From: LZORAL124-50-18 sp051208045
GTDB taxonomy: Bacteria; Pseudomonadota; Gammaproteobacteria; Pseudomonadales; Oleiphilaceae
NCBI GenBank assembly: GCA_051208045.1
Contig: JBPJFY010000012.1
Location: forward strand, 1 to 64,000
DNA: 64,000 nucleotides
Direction of reading: 5' to 3'
Numbering within the stretch: the stretch's first letter is position 1; every line of letters starts with the position of its first letter. Positions 1 to 7,535 of the stretch are shown piece after piece. Below the pieces are notes generated by a model. That model was not told the origin of the DNA and ran no database searches. It saw nothing but the letters and a program-made list of their open reading frames with translations. A program made the translations under genes and the position numbers.

Positions 1-150
1 TCGTCTTTCGACTAAGTCTTGCTCAAGACCAAATGAATCACTTAGGTGTATTCACTGACTTGATAATCTTGCGAGTCTATCCAGTCAGTGCCCACACATC
101 ATTGCTTGATTAGTTGTTAAAGAACCGGTTGAGTCTCTGCTCAACCGAGG
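1..150 (-). other. 5' leader of an rRNA operon (16S gene lies off the left edge)
   Basis: Read on the minus strand, this is the transcribed leader that precedes a 16S rRNA gene. It contains a boxA antitermination element (GTTCTTTAACA on the minus strand, 115-125), followed by the TGTGTGGGCACT-type segment at about 80-98 that is conserved in gammaproteobacterial 16S leaders. The 16S gene itself is not in the window. The same boxA and GTGTGGGCACT block also occurs in 16S-23S spacers, but the two strong promoters just upstream make the leader the better reading. No protein gene is supported in 1-447. Confidence 0.8.
115..125 (-). promoter_or_regulatory. boxA antitermination site of the rRNA leader
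   Basis: The minus strand reads GTTCTTTAACA, matching the rRNA boxA (E. coli GCTCTTTAACA) bound by NusB/NusE. It lies about 25-35 nt after the inferred transcription start of the downstream promoter, as in known rrn leaders. Confidence 0.75.
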
Positions 151-156
151 CCGCGC

Positions 157-184
157 ATTATACGCTCACCTCTTTTCGTGTCAA
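157..184 (-). promoter_or_regulatory. rRNA promoter, proximal
   Basis: On the minus strand there is a perfect -35 TTGACA (179-184), a 16-nt spacer and a perfect -10 TATAAT (157-162). A GC-rich discriminator (GCGCGGCC) follows, as expected for a stringently controlled rRNA promoter. An A-rich block upstream (about 188-206, A-tracts on the minus strand) resembles an UP element. Transcription should start near 150. Confidence 0.85.
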
Positions 185-391
185 CCCTTTTTTTCTGTCT
201 TTTTTCACCGCTTTTCGACGCCTTCTTTCCACCTCGAAAAACCCAAAAAAAGACCGGGTCACACCGCAACCAAACACCACCAAAATACATCAATAATTTC
301 CAGTGTTTTCAGTTGCTTGAGCCACTCTTTCAAGTCGCTCACCCCTTCCGCTCAGCACCCCGTTTGGGCCACCCCGCTGAAGGAGATGCGC

Positions 392-419
392 ATTATATAG
401 ACCTCATCCAACACGTCAA
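392..419 (-). promoter_or_regulatory. rRNA promoter, distal
   Basis: On the minus strand there is a -35 TTGACG (414-419), a 16-nt spacer and a -10 TATAAT (392-397), followed by a GCGC discriminator. The geometry is identical to the proximal promoter about 235 bp downstream. Tandem promoters are typical of rRNA operons. It lies just after the tyrS stop codon, so tyrS and the rRNA operon are co-directional. Confidence 0.75.
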
Positions 420-447
420 CACTTATTTCGAAAATATTCGATCTTTT

Positions 448-1647
448 TTACTTCGTCGTCACCCGCGCGATTTTCTTTTTACCCGCCTGAGCCACAAAGC
501 TCGCGCCAGACGCCACCATATAGCTGGCTTCAACGGGCTGCTGATCCACATAGACGGCGTTTTGTTTCAGCACATCTTTGGCGGCAGCACTGTTTTTGAC
601 CAAACCCGCCATTCGAATTACGGCAGCTATCGGCAACTGATCTGCCCCCTCAAAATCCACTACGACCTCAGGTATATCATCTGGCAGCTCTCCCAGCTTA
701 ATACGATTGCCTGCCGAATGCTTTGCATTCTGTGCCGCTTCTTCGCCGTGGAATCGAGCGATAATTTCTTCAGCGAAAGCCGCTTTCACTTCCTGTGGAT
801 TCCTCCCTTCACTCACCTCTTTCTGTAGTGAGGTAATGTCGTCCATTGACTTGAAACTCAGTAATTCGTAGTAGCGCCAGATCAATTCATCCGGTATTGA
901 TAGCAATTTGGTATACATCTCTCCCGGCGCATCATTGACACCGACATAGTTTCCCAAGGACTTGGACATCTTTTGGACGCCATCCAGCCCCTCCAGAATG
1001 GGGACGGTAATGATAGTTTGCGCTGCCTGGCCATATTGCTTCTGTAGTGTACGTCCCATCAACAGGTTAAACTTTTGATCCGTGCCTCCCAGCTCTATGT
1101 CCGCATTGAGCGCTACCGAGTCATACCCCTGCACCAGCGGATACAAAAACTCATGAATGGCAATAGACTGCTCACCTTTGAAACGCTTACTGAAATCATC
1201 GCGTTCCAGCATGCGCGCCACCGTATATTGCCCTGCCAGACGGATCATATCCTGAGAAGACATTTTGGACATCCATTCAGAGTTGAATCTAACGACTGTC
1301 TTTTCCGGGTCCAGTATTTTGAACACCTGCTCTTTATACGTCTCAGCGTTTTTCAGTACCTGCTCTTCCGTCAGCGGGGGGCGGGTTGCGCTTTTCCCTG
1401 TGGGATCACCGATTAATCCGGTGAAGTCGCCGATTAGAAAAACGACCTGATGACCAAGATCCTGAAACTGTTTCATTTTGTTCAATAGAACCGTGTGCCC
1501 CAGATGCAGGTCGGGTGCGGTAGGGTCAAACCCTGCCTTCACCACAAGTTTTTTACCGGATTCCAATTTGGCCCGAAGATCCTCTTCGACTATTACCTCG
1601 TCCGTTCCGCGCTTGATTAATGCCAAAGCCTCATCCACAGATGTCAT
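448..1647 (-). CDS. tyrS: Tyrosyl-tRNA synthetase
   Basis: Charges tRNA-Tyr with tyrosine in the cytoplasm. It is 399 residues, the size of the TyrZ-like class found in Pseudomonas. The class I signatures are present: HLGH at residues 48-51 (the HIGH motif) and KMSKS at 226-230. The C-terminal 60 or so residues form an S4-type RNA-binding domain. The gene runs toward the rRNA operon and is divergent from the M23 peptidase gene. A candidate extended -10 lies about 110 bp upstream. The motifs and length leave little doubt. Confidence 0.97.
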   Translation of the reverse strand: MTSVDEALALIKRGTDEVIVEEDLRAKLESGKKLVVKAGFDPTAPDLHLGHTVLLNKMKQFQDLGHQVVFLIGDFTGLIGDPTGKSATRPPLTEEQVLKNAETYKEQVFKILDPEKTVVRFNSEWMSKMSSQDMIRLAGQYTVARMLERDDFSKRFKGEQSIAIHEFLYPLVQGYDSVALNADIELGGTDQKFNLLMGRTLQKQYGQAAQTIITVPILEGLDGVQKMSKSLGNYVGVNDAPGEMYTKLLSIPDELIWRYYELLSFKSMDDITSLQKEVSEGRNPQEVKAAFAEEIIARFHGEEAAQNAKHSAGNRIKLGELPDDIPEVVVDFEGADQLPIAAVIRMAGLVKNSAAAKDVLKQNAVYVDQQPVEASYMVASGASFVAQAGKKKIARVTTK

Positions 1648-1758
1648 TCACACGTCCTCGAAACAATTAAATACAAAACACTTACCGAGTTAGCGATTTT
1701 CGATGCAAACAACGCTTACATTTAACCGCCCAAATCTCTTATCATTAAAAGTTGCGGG

Positions 1759-1767
1759 ATTATATCA
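1759..1767 (-). promoter_or_regulatory. Candidate extended -10 promoter for tyrS
   Basis: The minus strand reads TGATATAAT, an extended -10 (TGnTATAAT) without a clear -35. It lies about 112 bp upstream of the tyrS start, in the 225-bp divergent spacer. An inverted repeat AAGTAT-CACCT-ATACTT at 1817-1833 in the same spacer could be an operator for either gene, but nothing shows that it is. Confidence 0.45.
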
Positions 1768-1872
1768 GTTTTTCATGAGCGCCGTAGATTTCATTTTTTA
1801 CTTTGAATAATCCTTCAAGTATCACCTATACTTAAAGTTAAATAATAAGTTTTATACCCTAAAGGTTTAATT

Positions 1873-3294
1873 GTGTTGAAGAAGTTTCCCAAGACCCACC
1901 TGTTCGCTGCCATTGGCGTTACAACGGTCGTGGCCACTGCATTTGTGTTCAGCCCCGCTCGTGATGCGGAGGCAAACCGATCCGACTCTGCCTTTACCGC
2001 AGCCATGGAACAGACAAATGGAGCTCAAGCGCCCTCCGGCCCCGCGCACGAGGTACTCAGCGTAAACGATACAGCCGAATCACTCATGGAGGATTCGGCG
2101 CAAATTACTGCAACGGCCGACCAAGTCAACGACGTTACGGGCCCTGAAGCCCTCACTGAAGTAACTCCCCCTGCTGAAAACTGGTCGGATTTCACCGTCA
2201 AATCAGGCGATACGCTCTCTCATCTTTTTGCACAAGCCGGCTATGACGCCAAGGTAATGTATCAGGTGTTGGGTGACGCCAAAGCCAATAAAGCGCTCAC
2301 TCGGCTTTATGTCGGAGAGACGCTGTCGTTTCTGGATCAAGGTGAGGGGCGACCAGCGAAAATACGCCTAAAGAAAAACGCTCTGGAATCTCTGGTTATT
2401 TCACAAAGTGAAGATGGACGCTATTCCGCCGAAGAAGTCACGCTCACACCTGACGTAAAGCTGGCGTTCGCTAATGGCACCATTGACTCTTCATTGTATC
2501 TTGCTGCCAAACAGGCCGGACTGAACGAAACCATTACCATGGAGCTGGCAGAAATTTTTGCCTGGGATGTGGACTTTGTGCTGGACATTCGATCGGGCGA
2601 CTCGTTCAGCGTACTCTACGAAGAGCAGTTTCTGGAAGGAAAAAAGATTGGTCACGGTCGGATCCTCGCTGCCTCTTTCACCAATCAGGGTGAGAAGCAT
2701 CAGGCGATTCTTTATGCCATGGAGAATGGCCAGACCGCATACTTTGCGCCCGATGGCAGCAGCATGAAAGGTGAGTTTTTGCGAAGCCCAATCGCATTTG
2801 CACGAATCTCTTCACACTTCAGCCTGAGCAGAAAGCATCCGGTGCTGCATCGTATTCGGGCGCACAAAGGCACAGATTATGCTGCAGGCAATGGGACGCC
2901 CATTCGCGCCACGGGCGAAGGCAAAGTGATCCTCGCCGGCAGAAAAGGGGGTTACGGAAAAACAGTCATACTTCAACACGGTCATAAATACACCACACTG
3001 TATGCGCATTTATCCAAATACGGTAAAGGCATTCGCTCCGGCAAACGTGTACGGCAGGGACAAGTCATCGGCTACGTGGGCAGCACTGGCCTCGCTACGG
3101 GACCGCATTTACACTACGAATTCCGTGTGGCGGGCGTTCACAAGAATCCTGTGACGGTAAAACTTCCCAAAGCAGAGTCTATTCCGCAATCCGAGCTTAC
3201 TCGATTCCAGGTACAGAGCGCACGCTACCTGGCGATGCTGGATAGCGCCGGCCAATCGGAACAGCTGGCACTCAACCAGATAACCGCCGAGTGA
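1873..3294 (+). CDS. M23 family murein endopeptidase with LysM-like/OapA region
   Basis: A periplasmic, membrane-anchored peptidoglycan peptidase of the MepM type, expected to cut peptide cross-links during cell-wall growth. A signal anchor lies at about residues 9-28. A LysM/OapA-like segment lies at about 103-150 (FTVKSGDTLSHLF). The C-terminal LytM domain keeps the zinc ligands H331 and D335 (HKGTDY) and the HLH motif H412/H414. At 473 residues it matches the family. The start is GTG at 1873; TTG three bases later is also possible. anmK begins one base after its stop, so cell-wall hydrolysis and muropeptide recycling are linked in one transcript. Confidence 0.92.
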   Translation: MLKKFPKTHLFAAIGVTTVVATAFVFSPARDAEANRSDSAFTAAMEQTNGAQAPSGPAHEVLSVNDTAESLMEDSAQITATADQVNDVTGPEALTEVTPPAENWSDFTVKSGDTLSHLFAQAGYDAKVMYQVLGDAKANKALTRLYVGETLSFLDQGEGRPAKIRLKKNALESLVISQSEDGRYSAEEVTLTPDVKLAFANGTIDSSLYLAAKQAGLNETITMELAEIFAWDVDFVLDIRSGDSFSVLYEEQFLEGKKIGHGRILAASFTNQGEKHQAILYAMENGQTAYFAPDGSSMKGEFLRSPIAFARISSHFSLSRKHPVLHRIRAHKGTDYAAGNGTPIRATGEGKVILAGRKGGYGKTVILQHGHKYTTLYAHLSKYGKGIRSGKRVRQGQVIGYVGSTGLATGPHLHYEFRVAGVHKNPVTVKLPKAESIPQSELTRFQVQSARYLAMLDSAGQSEQLALNQITAE

Positions 3295-3295
3295 A

Positions 3296-4462
3296 ATGGA
3301 TGGCATCTATGTCGGCCTGATGTCAGGCACGAGTCTGGACGCGATCGATACGGTCGCCATCCGGATTGAAGGGCAGTCAGTTTCGCTACTGGCTGCCGAC
3401 AACGTTGAAATTTCCACCGAACTAAAGCAAACCATTCTATCGCTGTGTGCACCCGGCCCGAATGAAATACATCGCGCTATGAGTGCAGACCGCGCACTCG
3501 GTCAGCAGTTCGCAGATGCGACGTTGAGCTTGCTGGCCGGGGCAGACATTGCGCCAGAGGACGTGATTGCCATTGGCAGCCATGGCCAGACAATAAGACA
3601 TCAACCGACTGGAGATGAGGCATACAGCCTACAAATTGGCGACCCGAATACCATCGCAGAGATGACAGGCATCCTGACTGTCGCCGACTTCCGACGCAGG
3701 GATATCGCCGCTGGCGGACAAGGTGCTCCACTGATTCCCCTGTTTCATAAGGCACTGTTGCTGGATAAGCACCCAAACGCCATCGCATTGAATCTCGGCG
3801 GCATGGCGAACATTACCGCAATGGAAGCCTCTGGAAGGATCACTGGGTACGACACTGGTCCTGGCAATGTGCTGATCGATTTCTGGGCTGCCCAGCATCT
3901 GGGTCAACACTTCGATGCCAATGGCGACTGGGCAAAGCAAGGTTTCATTGTGCCAGCACTGCTGGAGACCCTGCTGCAAGACCCCTATTTTTCCCGCCCG
4001 CACCCCAAAAGTACGGGACGTGAACACTTTAATCGTGCATGGCTTGAGCAACACCTCGCCGCATGGAACAGTTCAGCACCACTCAAACCGCAGGACGTCC
4101 AGGCCACACTCACAGAGTTGACAGCGCGCTCTGTTGTGAACGAGTTAAGGCACTTCCCCGAAACGAAGCAGGTTTTTTGTTGCGGTGGCGGAGCACACAA
4201 CGGCTTTCTCTTATCTCGCCTGCAGCAGGCCGCCTCACTGAGCCATCCCGGCTGCGAAATCCTGCCCAGTGATGCTGCAGGCCTGCCTGCAGATTGGGTG
4301 GAAGCCATGGGGTTTGCGTGGTTTGCTTATCGAACGCTGAGAGGTGAACCGACCAGCCTGGCTCAAGTCACCGGGGCAGGCCATGATTCCGTTTCAGGGG
4401 GTATTTTCCCGGGAAAAAGAGGTGTGCGCTTCATCTATCAGAAAACAGGGGACAGAGCGTGA
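3296..4462 (+). CDS. anmK: Anhydro-N-acetylmuramic acid kinase
   Basis: Phosphorylates and opens 1,6-anhydro-MurNAc to MurNAc-6-phosphate in cytoplasmic peptidoglycan recycling. The N-terminal phosphate-binding motif GLMSGTSLDAID starts at residue 7. Further family signatures are GSHGQT, LNLGGMANIT, YDTGPGN and the C-terminal CCGGGAHN motif of the ASKHA fold. It is 388 residues, slightly longer than the usual 365-370. It follows the M23 peptidase gene by one base, which implies translational coupling. erpA faces it from the other strand 14 bp further on. Confidence 0.96.
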   Translation: MDGIYVGLMSGTSLDAIDTVAIRIEGQSVSLLAADNVEISTELKQTILSLCAPGPNEIHRAMSADRALGQQFADATLSLLAGADIAPEDVIAIGSHGQTIRHQPTGDEAYSLQIGDPNTIAEMTGILTVADFRRRDIAAGGQGAPLIPLFHKALLLDKHPNAIALNLGGMANITAMEASGRITGYDTGPGNVLIDFWAAQHLGQHFDANGDWAKQGFIVPALLETLLQDPYFSRPHPKSTGREHFNRAWLEQHLAAWNSSAPLKPQDVQATLTELTARSVVNELRHFPETKQVFCCGGGAHNGFLLSRLQQAASLSHPGCEILPSDAAGLPADWVEAMGFAWFAYRTLRGEPTSLAQVTGAGHDSVSGGIFPGKRGVRFIYQKTGDRA

Positions 4463-4476
4463 GCGCACTCATCGAA

Positions 4477-4830
4477 TCAAATTGAAAAGCTCGAACCGCA
4501 CCCACAGGTACTGGAGGCATTGGGATTTTTCACGACGAATCGCGACCCTTGCAGCCCCTCTTCGTAATCCACTTCGGCACCGACAAGATAGGGATAACTC
4601 AGCGCATCCACCACCAGTTTGACGCCTTCACGCTCCACTTCCGTGTCGTCTTCGGCCGATTGATCATCGAAACTAAATCCATACTGAAAGCCAGAGCAGC
4701 CACCACCAGTAATAAATACTCGTAACTTCAGCTCCGGGTTACCCTCTTCTTCGACCAATGCCTTGACTTTGGCAACAGCACCCTCTGAAAATATAAGTGG
4801 CGTGGGTACATGGGATTGCACCATAGACAT
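4477..4830 (-). CDS. erpA: Iron-sulfur cluster insertion protein ErpA
   Basis: A-type carrier that delivers 4Fe-4S clusters to target enzymes. The start at 4830 gives 117 residues and has GGAG six bases upstream; reading on to a TTG at 4842 would remove that site. The three cluster cysteines are present: C45 in GGGCSGF, and C109 and C111 in STCGCG near the C-terminus. This is the expected family length and pattern. The ribosome-binding region sits against a perfect hairpin, described separately. Confidence 0.96.
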   Translation of the reverse strand: MSMVQSHVPTPLIFSEGAVAKVKALVEEEGNPELKLRVFITGGGCSGFQYGFSFDDQSAEDDTEVEREGVKLVVDALSYPYLVGAEVDYEEGLQGSRFVVKNPNASSTCGCGSSFSI

Positions 4831-4838
4831 AGGAAACT

Positions 4839-4855
4839 CCAATTCTTTGAATTGG
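4839..4855 (-). other. Hairpin overlapping the erpA ribosome-binding region
   Basis: A perfect inverted repeat (CCAATTC, 3-nt loop, GAATTGG) lies immediately upstream of the erpA start. On the mRNA its 3' arm contains the first two bases of the GGAG Shine-Dalgarno sequence. It has no T-tract, so it is not an obvious terminator. Translational control is an inference from position only. Confidence 0.45.
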
Positions 4856-4910
4856 CCTTATTATCCGTTTAACCAACTTAATTAGTCAACTATTGCCAGT
4901 CTATCCGCCA

Positions 4911-5459
4911 TTACGCCTTGGATTGCTGCACGGGTACTTTCTTGTCGCTGACAAGCTTGTCACTCGCGACTTTGTCACCGGCGGGAGCCACTTCAAGCGA
5001 CGTGACTTTAGCGGAATCTACCGGCGCTTTTTTCTGCACGGAAGCAGATTCAGCTTCTTTTTGAGGTTTCTCTTTGGGAGGCTCGACACCCATGTCTTTC
5101 TGGTGCACCAACTTTCCATTGACCTCGGCACCCATCGCCATTTCAATCAAGTTGTAGTAGACATTGCCATTGATGGAGGCTTCAGATGCCAACTCAATAT
5201 GCTTTGACGCATGCACATCCCCATGCACCGTACCATTGACGATGATGTGTGGTGCATAAACATCACCATCCACTTCCCCGACATCGCTGACGCGAATGAC
5301 CGCTTCGCCATTATCTTCGGCGCGAATATTCCCTTTGACCTTGCCATCAATGTGCAGTCCACCAGAGAACTTCAGATCACCCACAATATGGGTTTTACTT
5401 GAGATCAGTGTGTCATAATGATTGGGTGTTTTTTTTATTTTAGCCTTTTTGCTCCACAT
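4911..5459 (-). CDS. Bactofilin (polymer-forming cytoskeletal protein)
   Basis: A small cytoskeletal protein that polymerises as a right-handed beta-helix without nucleotide. Residues 19-115 carry the bactofilin core (TLISSKTHIVGDLKFSGGL, then repeating short G/I/V-rich beta turns). The C-terminal 65 residues are a Lys/Ala/Ser/Pro-rich tail, probably disordered. The start ATG at 5459 has GAGAGGTGA upstream. It overlaps the end of the preceding membrane protein gene by 20 bp, so the two are co-translated. The bactofilin-erpA spacer is only 80 bp, so erpA may be co-transcribed. Confidence 0.9.
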   Translation of the reverse strand: MWSKKAKIKKTPNHYDTLISSKTHIVGDLKFSGGLHIDGKVKGNIRAEDNGEAVIRVSDVGEVDGDVYAPHIIVNGTVHGDVHASKHIELASEASINGNVYYNLIEMAMGAEVNGKLVHQKDMGVEPPKEKPQKEAESASVQKKAPVDSAKVTSLEVAPAGDKVASDKLVSDKKVPVQQSKA

Positions 5460-6192
5460 AGCTCACCTCTCCTTTGCCTGTCCAAACAAATGTTTCTTCG
5501 ATACGCGCAGACCGTTTACCTTTCGACTGGGCCACAATTTGTACTTTCTCTGGAGCAAATCCCTCTGGTAATGCCAGACTTCCTTCAAAATTCTGAAAGT
5601 ACCGAAATCGAAATTTAATCCCCAGGTCTGCGACGTCGGAGATCTCTTTCAGCGCAAAAATTTCACGTTCTCCCTGGCGGGTGCCGATGAAATTGATCGC
5701 GACAATCCCTTCAATATAGTTCTTATTGTTGGCTACCTGTGCCAACACAAACTTATAGCTGAATTTTCCATCCGAGGCACTGGGCGAAAATTCCAGCTTC
5801 TGCACACTCAAGCCCTTTTCCTGGCCGGTAGGTGCCATGATGTTTTTATAAAAGGTGACATCCTGCTTGAGCTGGGCCACCTGCGCTTCCAATCCGTTGA
5901 TGGTGTCACCAATGCTTCGCTTGGCTTGTTCATCAATGTCCCTTCCCCGCTGGAGAATCGTGAGTTGCCGAGTCAAGGCTTTTGTTTCACCAGCAAAGTT
6001 TTCCAGATTCTGTTGCAGAACTTTGTTCTCTTTGCTGAGTTCTTCCAGGCCTTGCCGCATCATCTTGTGAGCAATCACGTAACCCAGCGCGAGACTGAGT
6101 ATGGAAAATATCAGCAGCACCGATACCTGGCGAAGGCGATACCCCCGCACGTAAGGCACCAACACCAGCTTTTCAGAGGAATCATTAACCAT
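5440..6192 (-). CDS. Membrane-anchored coiled-coil protein of unknown function (DUF6776-like)
   Basis: A short N-terminal cytoplasmic segment is followed by one transmembrane helix (about residues 17-37). Then come a heptad-rich coiled coil (about 45-110, LSKENKVLQQNLENF and on) and a beta-rich C-terminal domain ending in a VSYVEQKG-type tail. I recall this type as DUF6776 but give no function. The start is placed at 6192 (MVNDSSEK). The upstream GTG at 6240 and ATG at 6231 lie in or beside a strong hairpin and are less likely. Overlap with the bactofilin gene suggests the two proteins act together at the envelope. Confidence 0.75.
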   Translation of the reverse strand: MVNDSSEKLVLVPYVRGYRLRQVSVLLIFSILSLALGYVIAHKMMRQGLEELSKENKVLQQNLENFAGETKALTRQLTILQRGRDIDEQAKRSIGDTINGLEAQVAQLKQDVTFYKNIMAPTGQEKGLSVQKLEFSPSASDGKFSYKFVLAQVANNKNYIEGIVAINFIGTRQGEREIFALKEISDVADLGIKFRFRYFQNFEGSLALPEGFAPEKVQIVAQSKGKRSARIEETFVWTGKGEVSYVEQKG

Positions 6193-6232
6193 AGGGAGAG
6201 TATAGACAGTTTTACAGAGAGCAACGAACATT

Positions 6233-6254
6233 CCTGGCACGTTTTCGTGCCAGG
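6233..6254. terminator. Perfect hairpin between argC and the bactofilin operon
   Basis: Arms CCTGGCACG (6233-6241) and CGTGCCAGG (6246-6254) around a TTTT loop give nine perfect pairs. It lies 25 bp after the argC stop codon. The T-tract after it is poor on the minus strand, so it may act as a weak terminator or as a processing or stability element between argC and the downstream pair. Confidence 0.55.
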
Positions 6255-6278
6255 AGCCTTAACAAAAACTCACCCCAA

Positions 6279-7355
6279 TCAGGGCAGAAGCGCTGGCGCG
6301 GTGAGTCCGGCAGTCTCCGGGAGCCCCAGCATGATGTTCATATTCTGAACTGCTTGACCTGCCGCCCCTTTCACCAAATTGTCAATGACGGAGGTAATGA
6401 TGAGCGTGTCACTCCCCGGCTGTTGGTGCAATGCCATACGGCACATATTCGCGCCTTTGACAGAGCGCGTGGCCGGATGCTCACGCAACGGCATGACATC
6501 GACGAAAGGTTCATTACGGTAGGTTTCTTCATAGAGACGCTGCACGTCATCCAGCGGCGCACGGATATCGACATACAACGTCGCTTCGATACCTCGGATC
6601 ATGGGTACCAGATGGGGAACAAAGGTCAACCCGACCGGTTTACCCGCTGCCAGCTCCAGGCCTTGGCGAATTTCCGGCAAATGTCGATGGCCGGAAGCCC
6701 CATACGCCTTGAAACTTTCTCCCGCTTCGGAAAACAAACTGTCAACTTTCGCCTGCCTCCCCGCCCCACTGACCCCGGATTTCGCATCAGCAATCACTCG
6801 AGACACATCCGCCAATCCTGCTTGTATGACCGGCAACAAGCCCAGTTGGACCGCAGTGGGGTAACACCCCGGATTTGCTACCAGTCGTGCTCGTGCAACC
6901 TGCGCCCGGTTCACCTCCGGTAACCCGTAAACCGCTTCGGCAATCCACTCCGGGCAGGCATGCTCCATGCCGTACCACTGCTGCCAGACCGATACATCTT
7001 TGATCCTGAAATCTGCCGCAAGATCGATCACCTTAACGCCAGCTTCAAGCAGCGAAGGCACTGATTTCATGGCGATCCCGTTTGGCGTGGCAAAAAAGAC
7101 CAGATCGCAACCCGCCAGTACCGCATCATCCGGGGCCTGGAACGGTTGATCCACGAAGCCCCGCAAATTCGGGTAAACCTCGGAAACCGGCGTGCCCGCT
7201 TCCGCTCTGGAGGTCACCGCGGCGATGTCAATGTGTGGATGCGTGGCCAACAGCCGGAGCAATTCTACGCCGGTATACCCTGTTCCACCAACGATGGCCA
7301 CTTTAAACGGGGAGTTTCCTGTGGTTGGGATGTCTGATTGACTGCGCTCACTCAT
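6279..7355 (-). CDS. argC: N-acetyl-gamma-glutamyl-phosphate reductase
   Basis: NADPH-dependent third step of arginine synthesis, reducing N-acetylglutamyl phosphate to the semialdehyde. The N-terminal Rossmann motif VAIVGGTGYTGVELLRLL and the catalytic cysteine in NPGCYPT are clear, as is GVSGAGR. The start at 7355 is chosen because AGGA sits eight bases upstream. An ATG at 7397 would add 14 residues without support. The resulting 358 residues fit the family, allowing for a short N-terminal extension. Confidence 0.96.
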   Translation of the reverse strand: MSERSQSDIPTTGNSPFKVAIVGGTGYTGVELLRLLATHPHIDIAAVTSRAEAGTPVSEVYPNLRGFVDQPFQAPDDAVLAGCDLVFFATPNGIAMKSVPSLLEAGVKVIDLAADFRIKDVSVWQQWYGMEHACPEWIAEAVYGLPEVNRAQVARARLVANPGCYPTAVQLGLLPVIQAGLADVSRVIADAKSGVSGAGRQAKVDSLFSEAGESFKAYGASGHRHLPEIRQGLELAAGKPVGLTFVPHLVPMIRGIEATLYVDIRAPLDDVQRLYEETYRNEPFVDVMPLREHPATRSVKGANMCRMALHQQPGSDTLIITSVIDNLVKGAAGQAVQNMNIMLGLPETAGLTAPALLP

Positions 7356-7535
7356 TGAACAATTCCTATCAAATTCTAACTTGTTAACATGGATCACAGG
7401 GTCTAGCCTTTCTGCTGTATCCCGGCGATCTTGCCGACGCGATCTGCGCCAGCCCTTCAGTTTACGATGTTGGCGAAATTTATCAATAAAACGCCCACAC
7501 GGAGAAGCCGGCTAGCTTCTCTGACAGGTCTAGCG

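Noticed and set aside
178..828. Open frame of 216 codons on the plus strand
   Set aside because: It crosses both rRNA promoters and the 3' end of tyrS, is antisense to a certain gene, and its translation resembles no protein.
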